Assembly (NCBI GenBank): GCA_946885815.1
Contig: CAMPHE010000002.1
Location: forward strand, 1 to 33,090
Length of the DNA: 33,090 nucleotides
From: an uncultured Arenimonas sp.
Lineage (GTDB): Bacteria > Pseudomonadota > Gammaproteobacteria > Xanthomonadales > Xanthomonadaceae
Reading direction: 5' to 3'
Shown piece by piece: positions 17,443 to 25,606 of this stretch. The notes under the pieces were generated by a model. That model ran no database searches. It saw nothing but the letters and a program-made list of their open reading frames with translations, and was not told the DNA's origin. The position numbers were made by a program, and so were the translations under genes. Each line of letters starts with the position of its first letter. Within the stretch, counting starts at the first letter, position 1.

Positions 17443-19193
17443 CGCGGCGCTCCGTCGGCGGCGGCGAACTTGCCCCGGCGCGCGAGGTTGCGCAGCGCTT
17501 CCTGCGCCATCACGTAGCGATCGGCCTTGCCCGGCGGCGGCACCGCCAGTGCCGGATCGAGCGCGCGCGCGTAGTCGGCGGTGGCCATCACCACCTCGTC
17601 CGGCATCAGCTTGCGGCAATAGCGCTTGTGGATGTCCATCGCCTCGGCGACGCCGCGGGTGTCGGGCCGCGTCGACAGCCCCTTGGGGTTCTGGTAGTAG
17701 ACGACGTGCGGGTCGTTGATCTTGTAGAACTTCTTGCCCGCATCCAGGCAGCGCATCCAGAACTCGTAGTCGCCCGCGGACCGGTAGCGCGTGTCGAACC
17801 AGCCCAGTTCGTCGTGCAGTTTCCGGCGCCACATCGGCGCGTTGTGCGGCGAATTGAACTTGATCAGGTTGTGCGGCGTGATCACCGGCAGCACCGTCTC
17901 GTGCCGGAACGCGGCGATCTGCTCGAACGAAAGCCGCGGGTCGAAGGTGTAGTACAGGTCCTGGTAGACGACGTCGGCGAACGGCAGGTTGTCGAGCGCG
18001 GCGGCCTGGATCTCGAGCGAGTCATGGCGGCGCAGGTCGTCCATGTTCGTGTTCGTCAGGTACTCGCCGCGGGCGGCCTTCGCCGCGACGTTCCACGCGT
18101 CGTAGATGCCGATGCGGTAGTTCATCCGCAGGTAGACGATGTTCCTGTGCCGCGCCAGGTAGCGCTTGATCGTCTCGTATTCGTTCTCGGGCGAGTCGGC
18201 GTCGACGATCACCAGTTCGCAGTAGTCGTCGAAGACGCCCTGCGAGGTGATGTTGTCCATGAACTGCTCGATGAAGTCGCCGCCCCGGTACAGGCTGGCC
18301 AGCGCCGAAACCAGCACGCGCGGCTCGCCGCGGATGTGGAAGCGGTTCTGGTAACGCTCGTCGGGCGGCGGCGGCGGCGCGTCGGCCATCGCTTCGGCCT
18401 GCGCGTCCCATTGCGCGGCGTTGAGGAACGCGGTGGTGCCCATGATCGAGCACGACAGGCCGTCGTGCGGCGGCGCTTCGGCCAGCGCGCGCTGGAAACT
18501 CGCCGAGGCCTCGAACATCTCCGCGAGCAGCTGTGCCCGCGTGATCGAGCGGTCCTCGAGCTTGCGCCGCCAGAAGTCGATCTCCCACGCGGTGGCGCCG
18601 CGGTTCTGCACCAGCTCGTGGGCCATCTGGATGAATTCGCCGTCGCCGACGCCGTCGGCGATGGCCTTGCCGGCGGCATGCTTCACCGCTTCCGGGCCGC
18701 GCTCCATCAGCAGCATGAACTGGTGGAAAGGCAGCCCGTTGTCGAAATTGGTCTTCCAGATGTCGATCTCGGAAGCGGCCGGCGTGCGGCCGACGGTGCG
18801 CTCGTAGACATCGATGATCCCGTCCTCGAGCGACAGGCCGGGCTCGGCCGGGGCCGTCGGCGCGTCGTCCCGCGCCACGGAGGCCGCGCCCTCGAGCCGA
18901 CGGCTCGACAGCTTCTCGCGCAGGTTCAGGAGCGCGCGGATCAGGGGCGCGCGCGTGGCCGCCGAGGCGCTGCGGTCGAGGTCGCGCGCCAGCCGGTTCA
19001 CGTACAGCGCCAGCGAACTGAAGGCCGTGCTCCGGCCGCCGTCACGGATCTGACGCAGCAGCGCCAGCGGGTCCGGCTTCGTCCCCGCTGGATGGACGAT
19101 TCCGTCGACCAGTCGGGCCAGTTCGCCGGCCTCCTCCATCGTGACCATGGCGAGTGCCAGTTCGGCGAGCCGCATGCCGCTTTCGTTGCCCAT
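17439..19193 (-). CDS. DUF4214-like / glycosyltransferase family 2 fusion
   Basis: 584 residues. Residues 1-110 are helical and unassigned. Residues 122-175 and 186-240 form two DUF4214-like units, each with a (D/E)xxxW core (SEIDIWKTNFDNGLPFHQFM and AWEIDFWRRKLEDRSITRAQ). The catalytic GT-A domain begins near 291 (RVLVSALASLYRGGDF), with VDAD at about 330-333 and a metal-site DD in NTNMDDLRR (381-389); SAGDYEFWMRCLDAGKKF is a typical GT2 acceptor-end block. The chosen ATG 19193 sits right after a purine-rich run; ATG 19175 is an alternative. The gene lies 70 bases from the preceding one. Confidence 0.85.
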   Translation of the reverse strand: MGNESGMRLAELALAMVTMEEAGELARLVDGIVHPAGTKPDPLALLRQIRDGGRSTAFSSLALYVNRLARDLDRSASAATRAPLIRALLNLREKLSSRRLEGAASVARDDAPTAPAEPGLSLEDGIIDVYERTVGRTPAASEIDIWKTNFDNGLPFHQFMLLMERGPEAVKHAAGKAIADGVGDGEFIQMAHELVQNRGATAWEIDFWRRKLEDRSITRAQLLAEMFEASASFQRALAEAPPHDGLSCSIMGTTAFLNAAQWDAQAEAMADAPPPPPDERYQNRFHIRGEPRVLVSALASLYRGGDFIEQFMDNITSQGVFDDYCELVIVDADSPENEYETIKRYLARHRNIVYLRMNYRIGIYDAWNVAAKAARGEYLTNTNMDDLRRHDSLEIQAAALDNLPFADVVYQDLYYTFDPRLSFEQIAAFRHETVLPVITPHNLIKFNSPHNAPMWRRKLHDELGWFDTRYRSAGDYEFWMRCLDAGKKFYKINDPHVVYYQNPKGLSTRPDTRGVAEAMDIHKRYCRKLMPDEVVMATADYARALDPALAVPPPGKADRYVMAQEALRNLARRGKFAAADGAPR

Positions 19194-19263
19194 CTCCCCT
19201 TTCCCCCTTGGCGCGCCGTCCGCCACGGATGGCTGGAACACGCGCGATTGCCGGCGAACGGCG

Positions 19264-20211
19264 TCAGTCCCCATAGCCGAGGACCTGCAGCAGCCGGGTG
19301 TAGTTCGGTGACGCACCGGACTCGTCGCGGAGGTCGTCCGTCACTTCGCGGCGAGGCCGGGGCGACAGGACGGGGCCCGCGCGTCCACTGTCGCCGGTGA
19401 CCCGGACGGCATCGAACAGATTTTCGAACTCGGGATTGTAGGGCAGATCGAGGTACCCGCAAAGTTGACGGACCACCCGGACCGGCTCGGCGAGCAGGTC
19501 CTCGTAGCGCAGCACCGGGACGCCGGCATGGGCGTCGAGGAAGTCGAGGTAGCGCGCACCGTACTCGTCGAGCGTGCCGGGCTTGAAGTGGACCCAGCCG
19601 TTGGCCCGCAGCGACAGGTAGCTGTCCAGCGGGTGCCGGACCGTCACCAGCGACAGCACCGGGAAGCGCCGCGACACGATGTCCCGCAGGCCGGGCCGGT
19701 CCGGGGTGGCCGGGCCGGTCGCGTAGTGGCCGTGCGCGTGGTCGCGCAGCAACAGGCGCAGCCCGCGGCGTTCCCCGTCGGCGTGGATCAGGGCGAGGTC
19801 GGCCAGGAACATGTCCAGCACCAGCGCGTCGTCGGCACCGCGATCGCCCTGCTGCACGAGGTTGATCATGTCGGTCGGCGAGAACCGCAACCGCCCTTCA
19901 CGGAACGTCTGCTGCGTCGTGCTCAGCGGGTCGACCTCGCTCAGCAGGCGCACGTTGGGCATCGCCGACGCGCATTTCGCGAAAAGCGAGCCGCCGGTGC
20001 AGGCGAAATGGTGCAGGGTGCGGACCGGCTCCGGGCCCCGCGCCTCGCCTTCGTCGCACAGGGCCAGGCACTGGTCGAGCAGGCTGCCGCCGCTTTCCTG
20101 GACCGGAACCACGCCGGTGCCGGCGACCGGCAGGTCCCCGAGCAGCGCGAGCGCCTCGTCGATCGTCCCGAGCAGGCTCTTCACCGCCCTGTTCGTCGGC
20201 CGCCGCGCCAC
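19264..20211 (-). CDS. Sulfotransferase-like P-loop protein
   Basis: 315 residues. A sulfotransferase-type P-loop occurs unusually far in, at about 68-80 (HFACTGGSLFAKC), with Lys79 at the expected end rather than the usual K/R-x-G-(S/T) order. The 3'-phosphate motif is clear: LVTVRHPLDSYLSL (188-201), followed by VPVLRYEDLLAEP. The N-terminal 60 residues are unassigned. The start is GTG at 20211, one base after the stop of the coiled-coil gene, so coupling is likely. Assignment to the fold is good; PAPS use is less certain because of the changed P-loop. Confidence 0.75.
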   Translation of the reverse strand: MARRPTNRAVKSLLGTIDEALALLGDLPVAGTGVVPVQESGGSLLDQCLALCDEGEARGPEPVRTLHHFACTGGSLFAKCASAMPNVRLLSEVDPLSTTQQTFREGRLRFSPTDMINLVQQGDRGADDALVLDMFLADLALIHADGERRGLRLLLRDHAHGHYATGPATPDRPGLRDIVSRRFPVLSLVTVRHPLDSYLSLRANGWVHFKPGTLDEYGARYLDFLDAHAGVPVLRYEDLLAEPVRVVRQLCGYLDLPYNPEFENLFDAVRVTGDSGRAGPVLSPRPRREVTDDLRDESGASPNYTRLLQVLGYGD

Positions 20212-20212
20212 G

Positions 20213-22162
20213 TCAGGTCGTCCGGCGCGACCGCGGCCGGCGGGCGGTGTCCGCGCGGCCGGGCGCGTCCGCCGCCTTCGCGGCGCGCGACGACGCCTTG
20301 GCGGCCTTCTTCGTCGACCGTCGCGTCGTGGCCTCGGGAGCCGGTTTCGCCGCCGGGCCGCGTGCCGGCGCCTTCGATCGGGGCTTCGCGGCAGGCTTCG
20401 CCGCGGGGAGCCGATCGGCGCGCGGCGTCGCCGGCATCGCCAGCTGGTGGAAATAGCGTGACGCCATGCCGAGGCGCTCGCCCAGTTTCAGCAGCATGCC
20501 GTGCTGGCGCTCCTGTACGGCCAGCGATGCTTCGTAGCGCTGCTGGAGTTCGCGCAGGTCGGCATCCTTCAGGGCGTGCAACCGGGTTCCGAGCGCGGCG
20601 TTCCGTGTCGCTTCCTCCAGACCGTCGGACAGCTTGCGTACCTTCTCGGCCTGCGCGGCCACCCGTCCTTCCAGCTCGGCCTGCCGGGCCTGCGCCGCCG
20701 CGAGGGCCTGCGTCGCCTGTTCGAGCTGCGCGAGACGCTCGGCGCTCTCTTCGAACAGCGCATCGCGATGCCGGCCGATGTCCGCGGCATGCACCGCGAG
20801 GAACTCGGCGCGTTCCGCCAGCGCCTGCACCTGCTGCTGCTGCGCGGCGGCCTCCTGCCGGCTGTCGTCCAGCTTCGCCTGGCGCTCGGCCAGCTCGGCC
20901 TCCTGTGCGGTCATGGCCTTCTGGAGTTCGACGACGCGGCCCGCGTGCTGGTCCCGTTCCGCCATCCACGCTTCGGCCTGCGCGGTCAGCGCCGCGCGGT
21001 AGGTGTCCTGGTCGCGGGCGAGCTGTTCGAGTTCGGCGATGCGCTTGCGCATCGCCTCCATCTCGCCGGCCTGCGCGGCGATCTCCTCGGCCTGCGTGAC
21101 GGCCTGCTGCTCCAGTTCGCCGATCCGCGCGTCGCGCGTGCCGACGTCGGCGACCGCGCCTTCGAGCGACGCCGTCCGCGCGGCGAGCGCGTCGGCGTGC
21201 GACCGGGCCTCGGCCGATACCTCCTGCAGGCGGCGATCGCTTTCGGCCGCGCGCGCCTCGGCGTCGGTCACGGCCGATTCGAGCTCCGCCATGCGCGCGC
21301 GCGCCGCATCGCGATCGCGCAGCGCGTCGTCGAGCGAACGTTGACGTTCCGCGGCGAGCGCCTCATGGCGAGCGACTTCGGCCTGGGCCGCGGCCACCTG
21401 CTCGAGCAGCTGTTCCGACAGCTGGACGTGCTGGTCGAAATCCGCGAGGCGCGCCTCCCAGCCGGTCCGCTCCTGCGACAGGGTGGCGGCCTGCGCGCGC
21501 AGTGCGACGACTTCGGTTTCGAGCTCCAGGATCCGCGACCGGAGCGGCCAGAGGACTTCGTCGCGCCGCAGCAGCACGCAGCCGTCGCCCGGCTCCACGC
21601 GGAACCCCGTCGCCGCCACCGCGGCGGCCGTTTCCGCCAGATCGCCGGCCCCCGCGTAATCGCCGGCCGCGTCGGCGCCGCGCACGATGATCGCGGCGAA
21701 TGCACCCAGTGCCGTCCGCGATGCCCGCGCCAGCACCGCCGCTTCGGCGCCGGCGATTTCGAGCACCAGCAGATTGTCGTCCCCGGACAGACCGCATTCG
21801 GCGATCAGCCCGTCGAGGTCGCAGGTGTCCACGTTCGCGACACCGGCCCGGGAGAGGTTCGGCAGACGGGCGAGCAGCCCGTCCACCGGCAGGAGGCTGC
21901 TGAGCACCGGATTGCTCACGAGGTTGAACGGGCGCGTGCCGGCGTCTTCCCAGAGCGCCAGCGGCCGCAGCTCGTCGCCGGGGAATGCGTTGGATCGGGC
22001 CTGCAGCCGGGCATGCAGCACCGGATGCGGCTCGAGCAGCAGCCGGCGCGTGCAGCGGAACTGCCGCAGCGACGGCAGGTGCGAGCCGTGGCCGACGCCG
22101 GCCCAGACGATCGTGCCCCACGGGCGCGATTCGCCGGCGAGCTTCCCGATCAGCTCCTTCAT
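20213..22162 (-). CDS. FkbM-like domain / long coiled coil / basic tail protein
   Basis: 649 residues in three parts. Residues 14-205 resemble an FkbM-type methyltransferase: TIVWAGVGHGSHL in the place of motif I, LLLEPHP, a TCDLDGLI segment, and LEIAGAEAAVL (134-144) where active members have an LKIDVEGAE-like block; the acidic residue is lost, so activity is doubtful. Residues 206-560 are an almost unbroken Ala/Glu/Gln/Arg coiled coil. Residues 575-649 are a Lys/Ala/Pro/Arg tail (AAKPAAKP, KKAAKASSRAAKAA) like histone H1 or AlgP tails, predicted disordered and strongly basic. The ATG overlaps the upstream gene by four bases. The tail could bind nucleic acid, an acidic polymer or membrane lipid; none is proven. 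Likely a scaffold or chain-length device. Confidence 0.8.
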   Translation of the reverse strand: MKELIGKLAGESRPWGTIVWAGVGHGSHLPSLRQFRCTRRLLLEPHPVLHARLQARSNAFPGDELRPLALWEDAGTRPFNLVSNPVLSSLLPVDGLLARLPNLSRAGVANVDTCDLDGLIAECGLSGDDNLLVLEIAGAEAAVLARASRTALGAFAAIIVRGADAAGDYAGAGDLAETAAAVAATGFRVEPGDGCVLLRRDEVLWPLRSRILELETEVVALRAQAATLSQERTGWEARLADFDQHVQLSEQLLEQVAAAQAEVARHEALAAERQRSLDDALRDRDAARARMAELESAVTDAEARAAESDRRLQEVSAEARSHADALAARTASLEGAVADVGTRDARIGELEQQAVTQAEEIAAQAGEMEAMRKRIAELEQLARDQDTYRAALTAQAEAWMAERDQHAGRVVELQKAMTAQEAELAERQAKLDDSRQEAAAQQQQVQALAERAEFLAVHAADIGRHRDALFEESAERLAQLEQATQALAAAQARQAELEGRVAAQAEKVRKLSDGLEEATRNAALGTRLHALKDADLRELQQRYEASLAVQERQHGMLLKLGERLGMASRYFHQLAMPATPRADRLPAAKPAAKPRSKAPARGPAAKPAPEATTRRSTKKAAKASSRAAKAADAPGRADTARRPRSRRTT

Positions 22163-23856
22163 GCCACGCCCCGCCGCGTCCGCACGTGCGCCATCACCGC
22201 CTCGAGCAGCGCCAGCGAGCGCCGCGCCCGGTGCAGGACCGGGTCGAGGCCGGCGGCGTCGGCGTCGGGAACGAGCAGCCCGGCGACCTGCTCGCAGAGC
22301 TCCGCATCGTCAGGGCATGCCGCCAGCTCGGGGACGAGGAGCGCGAGCGCGCCGTCCACGTCGCCGGCGGCGATCAGCGTCCACGCGCGCCGGCGCGCCA
22401 GCAGCCGCGAAACGGCCGCCAGCCGGCCCGCGACCGGCGGGGGCGCCGAGGCCCGCGCCTGCGCCTGTCGCAGATGGTGTTCGGCGCCGTCGAGATCGCC
22501 CTGCAGCCGGCATGTATTGCCCAGCCCGAGCAGTCCCCACCCGGCGGTCGCCGCCGACTGCGCGGCCACCGCGAATGCACTGGCGGCGTCCTCCATCCGA
22601 CCTTGCACCAATGCCGCCTCGGCCAGCCGCAGACGCACCAGCGGATCACCCGGATAGTCGGCGTCGAGTGCCCGGAGCAGGCCCACGGCCTCGTCGACGG
22701 CACCGGTCACGAGCTGCAGGCCGGCCTCGCCGACGCGCTGCCGGTAGTCGCCGGCGCGGTCGCCGTGCGCGTCCGCCAGTTCGGCGGCGAGCTGCGACGA
22801 GACGGCCACCGGCAGCATGTCGAACCTGCGGCCGCCCGGGCTGGCGACGTACGCATGGCTGCCGTTGAGCACGCTCGCCGGCGCGTCGGCGATCCGCGCC
22901 GACACCTCGTGCCGTTCGCCGTCCGCGAGTTCCTGCGCCAGCCGGATGTTGAAGTGATGGGCACCGTCGCCGATGCCGTGTTCGAGCAGGTCCTCGCGGA
23001 AGACGTCGGCACGACCCCGCCCGACGACGACGCCACCGGCGACGATCTCGACGACCAGCCGCTCCATCGGACGCCGGCTGTCGAACGCCCAGCCCATCGC
23101 GATACCGCCTTCGACGGCGTCGAAGCTGCCGGTGTAATGCTCCGCACCCGCGGCGATCCCGGGTTCGGCCGGGACGGGGTCGGCGGCCCCGGCGTCGGCG
23201 GCCGGTTCCGCGTCGCCCCCGGCGTCCGGGTCCGGGGCCGCGTGGCGGCTGACGAAGTCGAGGAAGGCTTCGTAGCGCCCGGTGGGCGCGCCCGGATGCG
23301 TCGCGATGTATTCGTCGGCGTCGAAGCGCGGATGGGGACGACGGCCTTCGTCCGCGCCGCTCTGCAGGAAATGCGCCAGGGCCGGGATGCCGGCCTCGCG
23401 CACGTCGTCGTTGTTCGAGAGGTAGTAGCCGGGGTCGAACAGCGGGTGCGGCGGCACGCGCCCGGTACGGAGCACGTCGGCGAGGGCCGCGTCGTCCCAG
23501 CCGGCATCGGCGTCCAGCCGCGCGCGCACGAACGCCAGGTCCACCAGCGGGTGCGGGTCGCGCCCCTCGCCCATCCCGGAGGTCAGGAAGTGCAGGTACG
23601 GATCCATGCCGGCCTCGACCACGTCGGGATTGCGCGCGGCGTACCAGACGGGGTCGAAGTGGATCGACAGGCGCGGCCGACGGTCCGCGGCGAGTTCGAA
23701 ATAGCGCGCGTTGACCACGTCCAGCGCGGCGTCGGGACTGCCGAAGACCGCCGCCACGGTCTCCGCGTCGCTCAGCGGCGACGCCAGGATGCGGCGGGCG
23801 GCCGTGTCGTCCACGACGTCGGCCACGGGTTTTCTGCGGCGCAGGATCTTCAGCAT
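22159..23856 (-). CDS. Repeat / beta-domain / TPR-like protein of polysaccharide locus
   Basis: 565 residues, no catalytic motif recognised. Two repeats at about 66-103 and 139-176 follow the pattern FDPxxYxxxNxDVxxAGxxxxxHFLxSGxxEGRxPHP, known to me from N-termini of some polysaccharide glycosyltransferases. The same repeat type makes up most of the protein at 29330-29848. An acidic Ala/Pro linker (205-236) leads to a beta-type domain (240-335, with GWAFDSRRPMERLVVEIV and a following RADVFREDL). From about 345 the protein is helical and TPR-like. It overlaps the methyltransferase gene by seven bases (ATGCTGA). An assembly or binding role is the best guess. Confidence 0.75.
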   Translation of the reverse strand: MLKILRRRKPVADVVDDTAARRILASPLSDAETVAAVFGSPDAALDVVNARYFELAADRRPRLSIHFDPVWYAARNPDVVEAGMDPYLHFLTSGMGEGRDPHPLVDLAFVRARLDADAGWDDAALADVLRTGRVPPHPLFDPGYYLSNNDDVREAGIPALAHFLQSGADEGRRPHPRFDADEYIATHPGAPTGRYEAFLDFVSRHAAPDPDAGGDAEPAADAGAADPVPAEPGIAAGAEHYTGSFDAVEGGIAMGWAFDSRRPMERLVVEIVAGGVVVGRGRADVFREDLLEHGIGDGAHHFNIRLAQELADGERHEVSARIADAPASVLNGSHAYVASPGGRRFDMLPVAVSSQLAAELADAHGDRAGDYRQRVGEAGLQLVTGAVDEAVGLLRALDADYPGDPLVRLRLAEAALVQGRMEDAASAFAVAAQSAATAGWGLLGLGNTCRLQGDLDGAEHHLRQAQARASAPPPVAGRLAAVSRLLARRRAWTLIAAGDVDGALALLVPELAACPDDAELCEQVAGLLVPDADAAGLDPVLHRARRSLALLEAVMAHVRTRRGVA

Positions 23857-24617
23857 GGATTCTGCTTCCGGAGCAGCAGGTGCACGCCGAGGTGGCCGTC
23901 GTCGCCGGTCGGAATCGTCAGCATCGGGCCGGCGGCCACGCGCGTCGCCGCCGCGAACACCTGGTTGAGGTCGTAATCGAACATCGTGATCGCCCCGACC
24001 GGACGCGCGTCGTCCGTCGGCAGCAGGTCGGTGATCGTGCCGCCGTCGCGCCGGTAGAACCGGGCGCGCGGACTTTCGTGCGGCCAGAACCGGCGGTCCT
24101 TGCCGTAGGTCAGCTGCAGCGAGGCGTAACCGCCCGGCTCCACCAGGTCGAGCAGCCGCTGGATCAGCGTGATGCCGCGGGACGGTTCGATGTGCTGCAG
24201 CACGATGTAGCTGTTGACCAGGCTGAACCGGCCCTCGACCGCCGAGAGCCCTTCGTCCGCCTGCACGGTCTTCAGGTTGGCGACGCCCGCGTCCGCCGCG
24301 TTGCGGCGGCACAGCTCCAGCATCGCCGGGGCGATGTCGACGCCCACGGCTTCCTCGGTCGCGCGCCGGGCGAAGGGGATCGCCAGCCGCCCGACCCCGC
24401 ACCCGAAATCGAGCACGCGGCGGGGCTTGAACGCCGGGTCGAAGTGGCGCCCGACGAGCGCGAGCAGGTGCGTGACGTACTGCTCGCCCGACCGGAAGAA
24501 CTGCGCGCGCGCCTCGTCGGTCAGCCGTTCGCTGCGGAAATCCTCGGCGCTCAGCACGCCCCAGTACGGGTCGTCGACCGCTACCTTCTGCCAGTCCCTG
24601 TCGGTGTCTCGTGCCAT
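23850..24617 (-). CDS. Class I SAM-dependent methyltransferase
   Basis: 255 residues. Motif I is VLDFGCGVGRLAIPFA (68-83), followed by an acidic residue at the end of strand 2 (AVGVDIAPAML) and a motif IV-like region LVNSYIVLQHI. The fold is standard for small-molecule or sugar methyltransferases. The last third carries WPHESPRARFYRR and FDYDLNQVF. Given the neighbours, a sugar hydroxyl or a modified terminal residue is the likely target, which is inference. ATG 24617 begins MARDTDRDWQKV, 32 bases after GSCFA copy 2. Confidence 0.9.
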   Translation of the reverse strand: MARDTDRDWQKVAVDDPYWGVLSAEDFRSERLTDEARAQFFRSGEQYVTHLLALVGRHFDPAFKPRRVLDFGCGVGRLAIPFARRATEEAVGVDIAPAMLELCRRNAADAGVANLKTVQADEGLSAVEGRFSLVNSYIVLQHIEPSRGITLIQRLLDLVEPGGYASLQLTYGKDRRFWPHESPRARFYRRDGGTITDLLPTDDARPVGAITMFDYDLNQVFAAATRVAAGPMLTIPTGDDGHLGVHLLLRKQNPC

Positions 24618-24649
24618 GTTCCGCTCTCTCGAATGTTGGGCGCGACCGC

Positions 24650-25606
24650 TCAGCGAACGCAGCGCGCCACGAAGTAATCCATGATCCGGCGGACGAATTC
24701 CGGGCGGACGTGGCGCATGTCCGGCGTCCACACCGCGTCGGGGTCCGACAGGGTCACCATCTCGTACGACGGGAAGTACATCACGTCGTCGTGCGCGTCG
24801 GCGAAGTCCTGCGCCACCGCCCGCAGCACGGCTTTCGAGTACGTGTTCGCCTCGACCACGTCGTGGCCCGAAAAGGTGGCGTTGAAGGGGATCGGCGACA
24901 CCGTGACGATCATCCGGATCGGGCGACGCGTCGCCTCGCGCAGGAAGACCCAGAACGAGTCGAGCGCCGCGAGGTTTTCCGCATAGCCCGTGATCCGCAG
25001 TTCGTAGCGGTCCGGATCCGCCTGCATCGCGCCGGCCGGAAACACGTTCAGGTAGCTCCCGAGCTTCCGGTCGTACCACGCCTCCACCAGGCCCAGCGTG
25101 ATGATCAGCACGTCCGCCTCGAGCACCGCCGCGTGCAGGTCGATGCACTGGCGGCGCTGGCGTTCGAGTTCCGCGCGCGAGTCGGCGCGTCCGTAGGCGG
25201 AATAGTCGAACCACTTGCCGGGGGCCGCCTCGACCAGCGCGTCGTCGTCGAACCGGCCGGCGAGTGCCAGCTGGAAATCGCGCATGATCGAAAAGGTGTT
25301 GTAGCGATGCAGCGCGTTGTTGGCGACCGGCGAGTGCGGCGTCCAGCTCACGACGCGGGCGCCGACGTCGTCGAGCGCCTTCTCGACGTTCCGGGCGAAG
25401 CACGAGCCCGCGGCGAAATACGCTTCCCCGCGCGACAGTTCGAACTTGGGCGTCCACTGCAGTTCGAGGAACGGCTGGTAGACGCGCGCGCCGCCCTGGC
25501 CCGGCGCCGGCGGCGTGGTCACCGGCTGGCTGTCCGCGCACCACACCGAATGAGGCTGTCCGGCCCGGTAGTTGTGCAGCGCCTGCGTGGCCTCGATCGA
25601 TTTCAT
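24650..25606 (-). CDS. GSCFA family protein (copy 2)
   Basis: 318 residues. GSCFA motif at 67-71 (FAAGSCFARNVEKAL). Shared blocks with copy 1 are ITLGLVEAWYDR, IVTVSPIPFNATF, ANTYSKAVLRA and MYFPSYEMVT. The C-terminal DMRHVRPEFV supplies a DxxH arrangement as in SGNH enzymes, clearer than in copy 1. Outside these blocks the two copies differ widely, so they are not a recent duplication. The ATG overlaps the upstream sulfotransferase-like gene by four bases (ATGA). Confidence 0.88.
   Translation of the reverse strand: MKSIEATQALHNYRAGQPHSVWCADSQPVTTPPAPGQGGARVYQPFLELQWTPKFELSRGEAYFAAGSCFARNVEKALDDVGARVVSWTPHSPVANNALHRYNTFSIMRDFQLALAGRFDDDALVEAAPGKWFDYSAYGRADSRAELERQRRQCIDLHAAVLEADVLIITLGLVEAWYDRKLGSYLNVFPAGAMQADPDRYELRITGYAENLAALDSFWVFLREATRRPIRMIVTVSPIPFNATFSGHDVVEANTYSKAVLRAVAQDFADAHDDVMYFPSYEMVTLSDPDAVWTPDMRHVRPEFVRRIMDYFVARCVR

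Noticed and set aside
20220..20440. Low-complexity DNA as a tandem repeat array
   Set aside because: The repetition is at protein level (Lys/Ala/Pro tail); the codons vary and no exact DNA unit recurs.
20501..22657. 718-residue open frame on the plus strand
   Set aside because: Antisense to the coiled-coil gene and part of the next; the leucine- and arginine-rich text mirrors the repeated Ala/Glu/Gln codons of the real gene.
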